Both the position numbers and the translations under genes were made by a program. The notes below the pieces were generated by a model. It searched no databases, was not told the DNA's origin, and worked only from the letters and a program-made list of their open reading frames with translations. 46,589 bases of DNA, from positions 1 to 46,589 of the forward strand of contig JAIEMA010000025.1 of assembly GCA_019752535.1 (NCBI GenBank). Direction: 5' to 3'. This DNA is from Bacteriovoracaceae bacterium. Lineage in GTDB: Bacteria; Bdellovibrionota; Bacteriovoracia; Bacteriovoracales; Bacteriovoracaceae. Every line of letters begins with the position of its first letter. Within the stretch, counting starts at the first letter, position 1. Shown here piece after piece: positions 33,814 through 41,227 of the stretch.

Positions 33814-34512
33814 GTGATGAAATTAAACAAAGGTTCTAATCTTTTTATCTTAGGATTAGTCACTTTGCTGATTTCATCGTGCAATTACAAGATAGAAAAA
33901 GAAATAAACAGTGATCCTATCTCTGTAACTGATCAGTTGAGACGGTCAGTGTCTTATAATCAAGTTAAGACGGAAGTCTTTCAAAGTAAGTGCATTTCTT
34001 GCCATGGAAATTCAGGTGGGGTGAATCTAGAATCATATTCATCAACTCTGCAAAATCTAAATGGCATCAAAAAGTCGGTTCTCAAGAGTAAGACAATGCC
34101 AAAAGCTCCTTTTTCGGCACTGGATAGGAGACAGCTTGAAGTTTTAACGGCTTGGATTGAAGCTGGAGGGCCTGAAAAACCAATCGGTGGTGGGGATGGG
34201 GAACCTGAGCCTGAACCAACTGTGATAGAGCCTAATTTCCCCTCCATTAAGAAGCATGTGTTGGAGATGAAGTGCATATCTTGTCACCAGGTAGGTCAAT
34301 CTGCTGGAAGGATTCCACTCGTGACAAAGGAAGATCTCCTTGAGTCACCCATGGACATAGTAGTCCCAGGTGACCCAGATGAAAGCGGTATTATGATTGT
34401 GATTCAACCCGGAGCAAGAAAATTCATGCCCCCGGCTGACTCTGGTATATCTCCACTAACTGAGGAAGAAAAAAATGCAATTAGAGTATGGATTCAAAAT
34501 GGCGCTCCTTAA
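33814..34512 (+). CDS. Dihaem c-type cytochrome-like lipoprotein (copy 1)
   Basis: A 232-residue lipoprotein (lipobox LISSC, Cys23) with two similar haem modules. The first has KCISCHGN (Cys60-His64) followed by MPKAP and LTAWIEAGGP. After an acidic Pro-rich linker (GEPEPEPT) comes the second with KCISCHQVG (Cys154-His158), MPPADSG and IRVWIQNGAP. This resembles planctomycete-type cytochrome modules in which the Met of MPP may be the axial ligand. It is paralogous to 37245-37913. It probably carries electrons at a membrane surface. Its 3' end overlaps the YceI gene by 14 nt. Confidence 0.85.
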   Translation: MMKLNKGSNLFILGLVTLLISSCNYKIEKEINSDPISVTDQLRRSVSYNQVKTEVFQSKCISCHGNSGGVNLESYSSTLQNLNGIKKSVLKSKTMPKAPFSALDRRQLEVLTAWIEAGGPEKPIGGGDGEPEPEPTVIEPNFPSIKKHVLEMKCISCHQVGQSAGRIPLVTKEDLLESPMDIVVPGDPDESGIMIVIQPGARKFMPPADSGISPLTEEEKNAIRVWIQNGAP

Positions 34513-35071
34513 AATTCTCTCTGTTCTCCTTGTCGTGGGGTCAGTCGTGGCCCATGCTCAAAAAATTGATTTATCAACGGGTGCAAAAGTTGAGTTTGAT
34601 GCCGTAGGAAAGCCTGCGATGATCAATATCAAAGGGACCGGTGGAAAAGCGACTGGTGTGCTTTCTTTGTTGGAAAGCAAGCTGTCTGGAGATCTGGTAG
34701 TGAATTTGAAAGAATTCACTACAGACATGGACTTGCGGGATGAACACATGAAGGAAAAATATCTTGAAGTGAACAAATCAGGATTTGATAAAGCCATTCT
34801 TAAAATCGATCAAAAATTGGAAATGGCAAGTTTCCCATCTTCTGGTGCATGGGAACCCAAGCTTCTCAAAGGGATGCTAACCTTACATGGCGTTACCAAA
34901 GAAGTCCCTCTCAACTGCAAAATATCAATTAAAGACTCAGGGGCCGCCGGAACTGTGTCGTTTAAAATTAAAGTTAAGGATTATAACATTGATATCCCTG
35001 AGTTCGCGGGAATTACTATGACCAATGAAGTTGATGTGAAAGTCTTCTTGAATAATAAAGTTGTCCCTTGA
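34499..35071 (+). CDS. YceI family periplasmic protein
   Basis: A 190-residue exported protein (signal peptide LLVVGSVVAHAQ). The mature part shows the lipocalin-like YceI pattern: KVEFDAVGKPAMINIKG, FTTDMDLRDEHMKEKYLEV, GMLTLHGVTKEVPL and VKDYNIDIPEFAGITMTNEVDVKV. YceI proteins bind isoprenoid-like lipids, and their genes often sit near cytochromes and redox genes, as here. ATG at 34499 overlaps the dihaem lipoprotein end and gives a signal peptide directly; a start at 34475 is less likely. Confidence 0.9.
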   Translation: MALLKILSVLLVVGSVVAHAQKIDLSTGAKVEFDAVGKPAMINIKGTGGKATGVLSLLESKLSGDLVVNLKEFTTDMDLRDEHMKEKYLEVNKSGFDKAILKIDQKLEMASFPSSGAWEPKLLKGMLTLHGVTKEVPLNCKISIKDSGAAGTVSFKIKVKDYNIDIPEFAGITMTNEVDVKVFLNNKVVP

Positions 35072-36159
35072 TTTTAATTCTACTTTTTTTACCTGTTTTC
35101 TCGGCTTGGTCGTTTCCTGAACTCGTTCGCTACGGTTATCCTAATTGCGTTGCTTGTCACGTGAGTCCTTCTGGTGGGGGCGTATTAAATCAATATGGAC
35201 GTGAACTCTCGAAAGAAATTCTTAGTACATGGGGAGCGAAAGGGGAGCAATACTTTGCTTATGGATTGGTCAAGACCCCTCAGAATGTTAACCTTCAAGC
35301 TTATGTAAGATTACTTCAACTTCATAGAGAAACTCCAAGCATAAAAGAAGGACGTGCCATACTGATGCAGGCCGACCTGGAAGGGTCCTACAGATATAAA
35401 AACGTGACAGCAGTGGCAACGCTTGGAAGGCAGGAAAAGCAAGTCAAGGGAGAAAAGGTTGTTCAACCAATTTCCAGAAGACATTATCTGTTATGGCAAG
35501 CGACTGACAAGGCTACTTTACGAGGTGGAAAGTTTGCTCGCAACTTCGGTCTCAATACGCCCTACCATACAAGCTTTGTGTATCGGGATCTTGGATTTGG
35601 GCAAGATACAGAAACATACAATCTAGAGTTATCTTATATTAAAGATAACATGACCTTTTTTTACACAGCGGTTTTGGGAGCATACCAAGACAAAACGACA
35701 TATGCTTCCGAGAAAGCGAATACTATTTCCTTTCAATACTCATTTTTAAAAAGTCAGAAGGTGGGTGCGACATATTACAAAGGAAAGGATGATAATCAGG
35801 AGAGGGATATCATTGGACCTTGGTTAATATTAAATTATAATAAAAATTTATTTTTGATGTCTGAACTCTTCTTTCAGGATAAAGAAAACTTAAGTTCTAA
35901 GGAAACCTCAAAAGGTTATGTAAATACTAATAGGTTTAATTATCAAATTTTCAAAGGTGTCATTCCCTTCCTGACCTTCGAAGCTTCTCAATTAGATTGG
36001 ACTACAGATTTTTCTAAACGACAGTCTTATGGAGCTGGCCTACAATTCTTTCCTAGGCCCCATATTGAACTCATGGCGAGCTATCAAAAAGATAGGTATT
36101 ACATAGATGATGGTTATTTTTCTGATCTCTATTGGTTCATGTTCAATTACTATTTGTAA
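35068..36159 (+). CDS. Haem-motif protein fused to an outer-membrane beta-barrel
   Basis: A 363-residue exported protein. Right after the signal peptide is one haem c motif, NCVACH (Cys27-His31), in YGYPNCVACHVSPSGGGVLNQYGREL. The rest alternates polar and aromatic residues in short strands (YVRLLQLHRE, GSYRYKNVTAVATLGRQE, WLILNYNKN and others) and ends in aromatic-rich YWFMFNYYL, as expected for a porin-like barrel with a C-terminal aromatic residue. The TTG start at 35068 overlaps the YceI stop (TTGA), implying coupling. It could move electrons across the outer membrane with the dihaem lipoprotein; that is inference. Confidence 0.8.
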   Translation: MILILLFLPVFSAWSFPELVRYGYPNCVACHVSPSGGGVLNQYGRELSKEILSTWGAKGEQYFAYGLVKTPQNVNLQAYVRLLQLHRETPSIKEGRAILMQADLEGSYRYKNVTAVATLGRQEKQVKGEKVVQPISRRHYLLWQATDKATLRGGKFARNFGLNTPYHTSFVYRDLGFGQDTETYNLELSYIKDNMTFFYTAVLGAYQDKTTYASEKANTISFQYSFLKSQKVGATYYKGKDDNQERDIIGPWLILNYNKNLFLMSELFFQDKENLSSKETSKGYVNTNRFNYQIFKGVIPFLTFEASQLDWTTDFSKRQSYGAGLQFFPRPHIELMASYQKDRYYIDDGYFSDLYWFMFNYYL

Positions 36160-36385
36160 GCAAGCTACTTTTCAGCATTAGCTCATACTTTCGATAATCA
36201 GAATGGTGCCAACTTGTCTCATTTGCAAATTTGAAATATTGCTTTAGCTAAAATCTTCTCACACTTAATTTCCTTCCCGGAAATCCCATGATAGCACTTA
36301 TAGGTATGCTAATTTGTGTTTGGTCATAATGGCGGAGGGCACAATAGTGGATACTAACTATTGAGCCGTGTATTTTTTACATATA

Positions 36386-36414
36386 TGTCACGAACAGGCA
36401 GCCATAAACGTTAT
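36386..36414 (+). promoter_or_regulatory. ECF-type promoter motif, site 8
   Basis: TGTCACG (36386-36392), 15 nt, ACGTTAT (36408-36414). It ends 96 nt before the ATG at 36511, the longest leader among the sites. An inverted repeat lies in that leader. Confidence 0.7.
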
Positions 36415-36471
36415 GTTAACAAGAACAAACAAGTTCAACGAATGGCTTCGTTTAAATAATAACTATGTCTG

Positions 36472-36490
36472 CTGTTTCAACAGGAAACAG
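36472..36490. repeat. Inverted repeat CTGTTTC-N5-GAAACAG in the leader of the 36511 gene
   Basis: A perfect 7-bp stem with a 5-nt loop lies between the ECF-type promoter and the ribosome site AGGAG (36501-36505). As RNA it could form a hairpin just upstream of the ribosome site and affect translation or stability; as DNA it could be an operator. Confidence 0.5.
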
Positions 36491-36510
36491 CCTTTCAATT
36501 AGGAGTTCTC

Positions 36511-37086
36511 ATGATGAAGGTCTTATGTTTTCTGCTTACTCTTACAACGGTCAACTTTGCTTTTGCACAACATGGAGAACATACTTTAACCAATGCTAAA
36601 ATTGCTCACGATGCCTCTCATCGAGTAGGAAAGCTTGTTGATACGGGCAAAATTGATGAATTTTTCATCAAAGACATGAGATCTATTGAAATAAAAAATT
36701 TGCCACATAACTTACCAACGGACCCGGCTTATTCAGTTCTCGTATCAGCAGGGGCCACAGCTCAAACTCTTTTGACATTCGACATGAAAGGTAAATTCCT
36801 TTCAAACAAGATCATCAATCAAGATCCTTCAGAGGAAACTCAATGGGAAACGTATGCTTCTGAACTTTTAGAAGCAGCATTACACTTTGTAACAGAAGTT
36901 TCAAATCCGAACATTGATATGAGTCCATTCGTTAAGACTCTTGGTGTTGCTACCTTGAAACAGCAAAAGAGTGAAGATGGGGCAGTACAACCTGTTGTCA
37001 TCCTTTCTTCAACTTCATCTGAAAAATTGCTACAGGTCGTGTTATCTCAGAAAGGCGAAATCGTTAGTTATTCTTTGGTTGAATAA
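36511..37086 (+). CDS. Secreted protein of unknown function
   Basis: A 191-residue protein with a signal peptide ending near VNFAFAQH and a mature part beginning HGEHTLTNAKIAHDASHRVGKLVDTGKID. The predicted fold is mixed helix and strand, without Cys in the mature protein. I know no family for it. AGGAG precedes the ATG at 36511; ATG at 36514 would also serve. It has its own ECF-type promoter and is followed by a strong hairpin, so it appears to be a single-gene unit of the regulon. Confidence 0.75.
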   Translation: MMKVLCFLLTLTTVNFAFAQHGEHTLTNAKIAHDASHRVGKLVDTGKIDEFFIKDMRSIEIKNLPHNLPTDPAYSVLVSAGATAQTLLTFDMKGKFLSNKIINQDPSEETQWETYASELLEAALHFVTEVSNPNIDMSPFVKTLGVATLKQQKSEDGAVQPVVILSSTSSEKLLQVVLSQKGEIVSYSLVE

Positions 37087-37096
37087 TAATGGTTAG

Positions 37097-37137
37097 TTCT
37101 TGGGGCAAGCATCTCTCCTTTTTGCTTGCCCCAAGAA
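37097..37137. terminator. Strong stem-loop after the 36511 gene
   Basis: TTCTTGGGGCAAGC and its exact reverse complement GCTTGCCCCAAGAA form a 14-bp perfect stem around a 13-nt loop that ends in TTTTT. It starts 10 nt after the stop codon. There is no T run after the stem, so it may act as a terminator with Rho or as a 3'-end protector. Confidence 0.75.
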
Positions 37138-37244
37138 TGATCCATACCTCATAAACACCCTTGTATTCTTCAGTTTAAATTAAAGCTCTTTTCTTAGGAT
37201 AATTCAGTAGAGTTTCATCGGGACAAACCAAGGAAAGGTGTCAC

Positions 37245-37913
37245 ATGAAAAGTCTATTTGTTCTTTTGCTTGCTATCTCTTGCAACTACAAAATTGAAAA
37301 AAATAACCTTCCTCAACTAGAAAACTCCGGAGATATGGCCGAAACGGTTTCATTTCAACAAGTGAAGACAGAGGTTTTCTCCCAAAAATGTCTGGCCTGT
37401 CACGGGAATGCGGGAGGAGTGAATCTGGAATCTCATGCCTCAGCTCACGAGCATCTCGATTCTATAAGAAGAACAGCTTTGCAGAGCAAGTCCATGCCTA
37501 AAGCGCCAGTTGAGGGCCTGAATCACAGGCAATACGAGGTTCTTAGTGCATGGATAGATGCTGGAGGGCCAAAAGATCCTATTGGTCATGATGAGCACGA
37601 TGAAGAAACTCCTGCACCTTCTCCAGAGGAGACTTCAGCAGAGTTTTTAAAAATAAGAAAAAAAATTCTGACAGCTAAGTGCTTGTCTTGTCACACGGCT
37701 GGTGAGCATGCCGGGCATATTCCACTAGACACTAGAAGTGACTTATTATCATCACCTTTAAAATTGGTAGTACCTGGTAATCCAGATACAAGCTTGATCT
37801 ACACAATAACTGCTCCCGGTGCGCGAAACATGATGCCACCTATGGGGGTCAAGCCACTTTCAAAAGCCCAAAGAGAAATGATTAGAGCATGGATTATTAA
37901 AGGCGCTCCATAA
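37245..37913 (+). CDS. Dihaem c-type cytochrome-like lipoprotein (copy 2)
   Basis: A 222-residue lipoprotein (LLAISC, Cys13) clearly paralogous to 33814-34512: both begin CNYKIEK after the lipobox, then F-QVKTEVF-(Q/S)-KC--CHGN-GGVNLES. Haem motifs are CLACH (Cys49-His53) and CLSCH (Cys146-His150), each followed later by MPKAP or MMPPMG and ending W(I/M)-GAP. The linker is His/Glu-rich (GHDEHDEETP), unlike the Glu/Pro linker of copy 1. No ECF-type motif precedes it, so regulation seems to differ from copy 1. It is followed by two small secreted proteins. Confidence 0.85.
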   Translation: MKSLFVLLLAISCNYKIEKNNLPQLENSGDMAETVSFQQVKTEVFSQKCLACHGNAGGVNLESHASAHEHLDSIRRTALQSKSMPKAPVEGLNHRQYEVLSAWIDAGGPKDPIGHDEHDEETPAPSPEETSAEFLKIRKKILTAKCLSCHTAGEHAGHIPLDTRSDLLSSPLKLVVPGNPDTSLIYTITAPGARNMMPPMGVKPLSKAQREMIRAWIIKGAP

Positions 37914-37961
37914 GCAGCAGTTTTTGGCCGCAAGTATTAGCAAAAACCAAAGGAGGTTTAT

Positions 37962-38390
37962 GTGTTAAAGCAGCTCATTTTAGGTTTATTACTAATTTCG
38001 CAAGGAGCTTTTGCTCACATCATTCTTAGCAAGCATGTGACAAGTGGCCTTGTTGGGCCAGAGGACAGTTTTGTAAAAGATTGTACTTATACGGATGATG
38101 CTCACGTAAAAATTACGATTAAAAAAGGCAATGGATCACCAGTCTCACACATACATCATATTTCAAGTTTTCGAGCTACAGAGATTAAAACCTTAGTGAA
38201 TAGAGCTCATCGTGGCCGCGTAGTTGAGGTTGGTGCGAGTTGTGATGGTGGGGATGATCTCTTGTATGGTTTTATAAATGGTCATCGAGTGATACTTGAC
38301 GAAAGTTTTGATTGTGGGAGGCACCGTCTAAATCAAAGCTCCGCAACACCCAAACTTAAGACCATCGCTCGTCAAGATTGTGGATTTTAA
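37962..38390 (+). CDS. Small secreted protein of unknown function
   Basis: A 142-residue protein with signal peptide (LLISQGAFAH). The mature part has a His cluster (SHIHHISS) and four Cys (DCTYTD, GASCDGGDD, SFDCGRH, RQDCGF) that could form two disulphides in the periplasm. GTG at 37962 follows AGGAGG at the expected distance; an ATG two bases upstream is immediately stopped. I know no family. It lies 48 nt after the dihaem lipoprotein and probably shares its transcript. Confidence 0.7.
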   Translation: MLKQLILGLLLISQGAFAHIILSKHVTSGLVGPEDSFVKDCTYTDDAHVKITIKKGNGSPVSHIHHISSFRATEIKTLVNRAHRGRVVEVGASCDGGDDLLYGFINGHRVILDESFDCGRHRLNQSSATPKLKTIARQDCGF

Positions 38391-38446
38391 TAATGTTTTT
38401 AGATTGAAACCATTCAGGGTACTAATATTTTCCAAAGGAGATTTTT

Positions 38447-38704
38447 ATGAGAGTTCTTTTTCTAGGTCTACTTTTAACCACTTTTTCTTCTGCCGTGTTT
38501 TCGATGGAGGAAACCGTTTCTTCTTATGTTTCTGGTTCTGAAGAAGAGAGTATTTTGCATGAAATGTTTATTGGTTGTGCTGGAACAAAAGCTGAATGTC
38601 GTCAGATGGCCCATCATGAAGGTTTCAGTACTTCTAAAACAATTCGAGATAGAGCGAGATGTCCTCAACGTAGTAAGTCTTTGGCCTGCATAGTTGAGCA
38701 TTAA
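38447..38704 (+). CDS. Small secreted Cys-containing protein of unknown function
   Basis: An 85-residue protein with signal peptide (LLTTFSSAVFSM) and four Cys in the mature part (IGCAGTKAEC, ARCPQ, LACIVEH), likely two disulphides. AAGGAG precedes the ATG at 38447. It follows the 37962 gene and is followed by a terminator-like hairpin, so it appears to end the operon begun at 37245. No family recognised. Confidence 0.68.
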   Translation: MRVLFLGLLLTTFSSAVFSMEETVSSYVSGSEEESILHEMFIGCAGTKAECRQMAHHEGFSTSKTIRDRARCPQRSKSLACIVEH

Positions 38705-38711
38705 AAAATTC

Positions 38712-38738
38712 GGGTCGGGAATCATCCATTCCTGACCC
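38712..38738. terminator. Terminator-like hairpin after the 38447 gene
   Basis: GGGTCGGGAAT pairs with ATTCCTGACCC across a 5-nt loop, with one G-T wobble, 8 nt after the stop codon. It is GC-rich and stable; the A run lies before and not a T run after, so on the plus strand it is an imperfect intrinsic terminator. Confidence 0.6.
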
Positions 38739-38987
38739 CGATTCTAGCAATACGATTTCAAATTGAAATTTTAAAGAAAAGACTTGTCCTAAGTGCGTGT
38801 GTGCGTGGTTATTCACAACACCCTGACTTAAATATTTTCGAAATCTTCTTTAGAATAGCCCAAATTTTCATATGAAATTTCATGATCATAGAGTGTTTCT
38901 TTTTTTTGCGCAGCACATTATGGAATTATTTACTTCGAATGAACAAATACCAATCCCTGTTATAATAAGTCAAAAGTGGGGTTTGAA

Positions 38988-39815
38988 ATGAGATATGTTT
39001 TATTTCTAAGCTTTATATTCTTTGGGATATCATCTGCTACTTTTGGCAAAGAATCCTTAAGTATTGGCAAGCTCATCATTGGTTGCACGACGAAGTGTTC
39101 TTTTTTTTACGAACGGGCCTTGAAGAGAATTTCAAAGTTAAATCGCATACCAATCACCATTATAGATCTTTCAAAAAATCCAGAACTGGAGTTAAGCGAG
39201 GTTGACGGTATTGTCATCCCGGGTGGAGCCGATATTAACCCACAATACTATCTTCCTTATGTAGAGGATGAACTTCAAAGATATACGCGTGGTCTTGATC
39301 ACTTGGTCAACTATAGTTCAGAGGGTGAAAGAAGAGACCCCTTTGAGTATGGTCTTTTGAAAAAATATTTCAATGATCAAAGTTTATATGACTTACCTGT
39401 ATTGGGCATTTGTCGTGGAATGCAGATGCTTGCAGTCTCACAGGGGATACCACTCTATGTTGATATAAAGACTGAATTGGGAATCAGGAACAGAAGATAT
39501 TTATATGATCGGATCAATGTAAAAGATCATGATTCCCTGATGAAAGAACTGTTTCCTGCATTAACTTTTTTGGGTTTTGAACAACACCATCAAGGCATTA
39601 GAGTTGATTATTACAAAAAGCATCACACCCGGTGGCCTAATGTGAAAGTGACTTCATATTCAAATAAGGACCTTATTGCTGAAAGCATGGAATTTACTGA
39701 TAGGCCCGTGCTTGGAGTTCAATTTCACCCTGAAAAAGATTTCGGAAATGAGCGACGTTCTATTTTTGGTTGGTTTTTGAATAAAGCCAAATCCAGAAAA
39801 TCGGGCAAGTTTTAA
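38988..39815 (+). CDS. Exported class I glutamine amidotransferase-like peptidase (C26, gamma-Glu hydrolase type)
   Basis: A 275-residue protein with a signal peptide (FIFFGISSATFGK) and the C26 hydrolase signature: VIPGGADINPQYY, the nucleophile Cys in LGICRGMQMLAVSQG, QHHQGIRV, and the His-Glu pair in VLGVQFHPEKD. Family members cleave gamma-glutamyl amide bonds, for example gamma-glutamyl-GABA in putrescine breakdown. An exported version is uncommon, so the substrate may be a cell-wall or periplasmic gamma-glutamyl compound. ATG at 38988 with GGGG upstream is chosen over GTG at 38976. A good terminator follows. Confidence 0.85.
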   Translation: MRYVLFLSFIFFGISSATFGKESLSIGKLIIGCTTKCSFFYERALKRISKLNRIPITIIDLSKNPELELSEVDGIVIPGGADINPQYYLPYVEDELQRYTRGLDHLVNYSSEGERRDPFEYGLLKKYFNDQSLYDLPVLGICRGMQMLAVSQGIPLYVDIKTELGIRNRRYLYDRINVKDHDSLMKELFPALTFLGFEQHHQGIRVDYYKKHHTRWPNVKVTSYSNKDLIAESMEFTDRPVLGVQFHPEKDFGNERRSIFGWFLNKAKSRKSGKF

Positions 39816-39819
39816 GGCC

Positions 39820-39853
39820 GGAGAGCTATCCATTCTTCCCAGCTCTCCTTTTT
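39820..39853 (+). terminator. Intrinsic terminator after the C26 peptidase gene
   Basis: GGAGAGCT (39820-39827) pairs with AGCTCTCC (39841-39848) and is followed directly by TTTTT (39849-39853). It begins 4 nt after the stop codon. This is a canonical plus-strand terminator and separates this gene from the CusCBA-like operon. Confidence 0.88.
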
Positions 39854-39971
39854 CGTCTTTGTCACCAAAAAGCCAGTCATTAACAAATGTGAGGTAATCC
39901 ACAGCCTCACAAGGTATGAAAGCCTATATCTTTTCTGGATTCTTTTGGTCGGCTTTTTTATTTTGTTTCCA

Positions 39972-39999
39972 TGTCACAAATATGCTTTTTAAACGTTAT
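39972..39999 (+). promoter_or_regulatory. ECF-type promoter motif, site 9 (CusCBA-like operon)
   Basis: TGTCACA (39972-39978), 14 nt, ACGTTAT (39993-39999). Spacing is one base shorter than in the other eight sites. It ends 37 nt before the ATG at 40037. Confidence 0.68.
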
Positions 40000-40036
40000 T
40001 CTAAGTGTAAATCCTTTTATTTTCAGGGGCCTATTA

Positions 40037-41227
40037 ATGAGAACTCCTATTACCCTTGTCTTATGCTTTTTTGTGATCTTTCCACACAAGGCATTTGCAG
40101 ATTCCATTGAGTCTTTCATAACCAAAGTGCAAACTAAAAACCTCGAAATTGCATCTCAAAGTTCGATCATTTCGGCTGCGGAGGCCAGAAGCAAGGGCCT
40201 TTCCCTAAAGGCTCCCATGGTAGGTGTGGCCCAAATGAGAAATCTGGAGGGAGTTTCTTATGCTTTTGAGGTTCAACAGGAAGTTCCTCTGTCGTCTCGG
40301 TTGAGTGACGACAAAAAATCACGTGAGCATGCTTATGATCTACAGAAAAAAGAGAGTGATTTTTTCTCTCGTGAAAAACTCTTTGAGGCCAGGCTCGCTT
40401 TCGTTAGCTATTGGAAAAATTTTGAGAAAATAAAATACACGAAGGAAGTGAGAGACTGGTTAAAACAGCATGCAAGCTATGCACGATCTGTTGTACGGTC
40501 GGATTCCAGTGCAAATATTTATGCCCTTGAAATAGAAAGTTACATCGGAATTCTGGAAAATGAGGTGAGCACTATTCAGAGCATACTTGAAACTGAAAAA
40601 GCAAAGCTCAAGGAATTGTGTTTTGATGAATCTTATGATCCGGGTGATCCGGTCTTAGATGAGGCAAAAACACTTCCAGAAATTTCTTTAACGTCCAGAA
40701 TTACTTCAATAAACCTGAGCAGATTAAAAGTTGCAAATTCTAACCTCGATGTTGCTAAATCTTCTTATCTACCAAATCTTTTTTTCAAGGCCCGTAAGCT
40801 TGATCGCCCGATGGAAGGTATGGCGAATCAGGAAATCATGGTTGGGATTGACCTTCCTTTTGCATATTTCTGGCAACCCCGGGCCGACAATGCAGAAGCA
40901 GTCGCAAACAAATATATGGCAGAAGCAAACTTCAGGAAGTCCGAAGTTGAAAGCGAGTCCCTTAAGCAATCTTTGAAGTCAAAGGCTTCAATCTTAAAAA
41001 ATCAGATGAAAACGTTAAAAGAAGTCTCAATCCCAGCCGCTGAAAAAGCTTTGAAGTACGCTAAGAACCTTGCACAACGAGACATGTCTGGATTAGAAAC
41101 TCATCGTAGAATTTTTCAGGACTACATTGAGCTAAGGTCCCAACTGCTGGAGATACGTATGAACTATGAAGAAATCTATTCAAACTGGAGCCTCGTATTT
41201 GCCGAAGGAAAATCCAATGAACTTTAA
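40037..41227 (+). CDS. Outer-membrane efflux protein (CusC/TolC family)
   Basis: A 396-residue exported protein with signal peptide (CFFVIFPHKAFAD) and the two long helical hairpins of TolC-family channels. Typical passages are EIASQSSIISAAEARSKGL, YAFEVQQEVPLSSRL, ANSNLDVAKSSYLPNLFFKARKLD and GIDLPFAYFWQPRADNAEA. It should form the outer-membrane duct of the tripartite pump with the next two genes. ATG at 40037 has AGGGG upstream; an earlier ATG at 39971 overlaps the ECF-type promoter and is rejected. Its end overlaps the adaptor gene by 11 nt. Confidence 0.88.
   Translation: MRTPITLVLCFFVIFPHKAFADSIESFITKVQTKNLEIASQSSIISAAEARSKGLSLKAPMVGVAQMRNLEGVSYAFEVQQEVPLSSRLSDDKKSREHAYDLQKKESDFFSREKLFEARLAFVSYWKNFEKIKYTKEVRDWLKQHASYARSVVRSDSSANIYALEIESYIGILENEVSTIQSILETEKAKLKELCFDESYDPGDPVLDEAKTLPEISLTSRITSINLSRLKVANSNLDVAKSSYLPNLFFKARKLDRPMEGMANQEIMVGIDLPFAYFWQPRADNAEAVANKYMAEANFRKSEVESESLKQSLKSKASILKNQMKTLKEVSIPAAEKALKYAKNLAQRDMSGLETHRRIFQDYIELRSQLLEIRMNYEEIYSNWSLVFAEGKSNEL

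Larger units (their letters stand above)
36160..36510. other. 351-bp gap with an ECF-type promoter and an inverted repeat
   Basis: Apart from the promoter at 36386-36414 and the inverted repeat at 36472-36490, no gene, terminator or other structure was recognised in this stretch. Confidence 0.5.

Noticed and set aside
39856-39890. TGTCACC in the gap after the C26 peptidase
   Set aside because: No CGT box lies at 15 nt (AACAAAT instead); the full motif with correct position for the efflux operon is 39972-39999.
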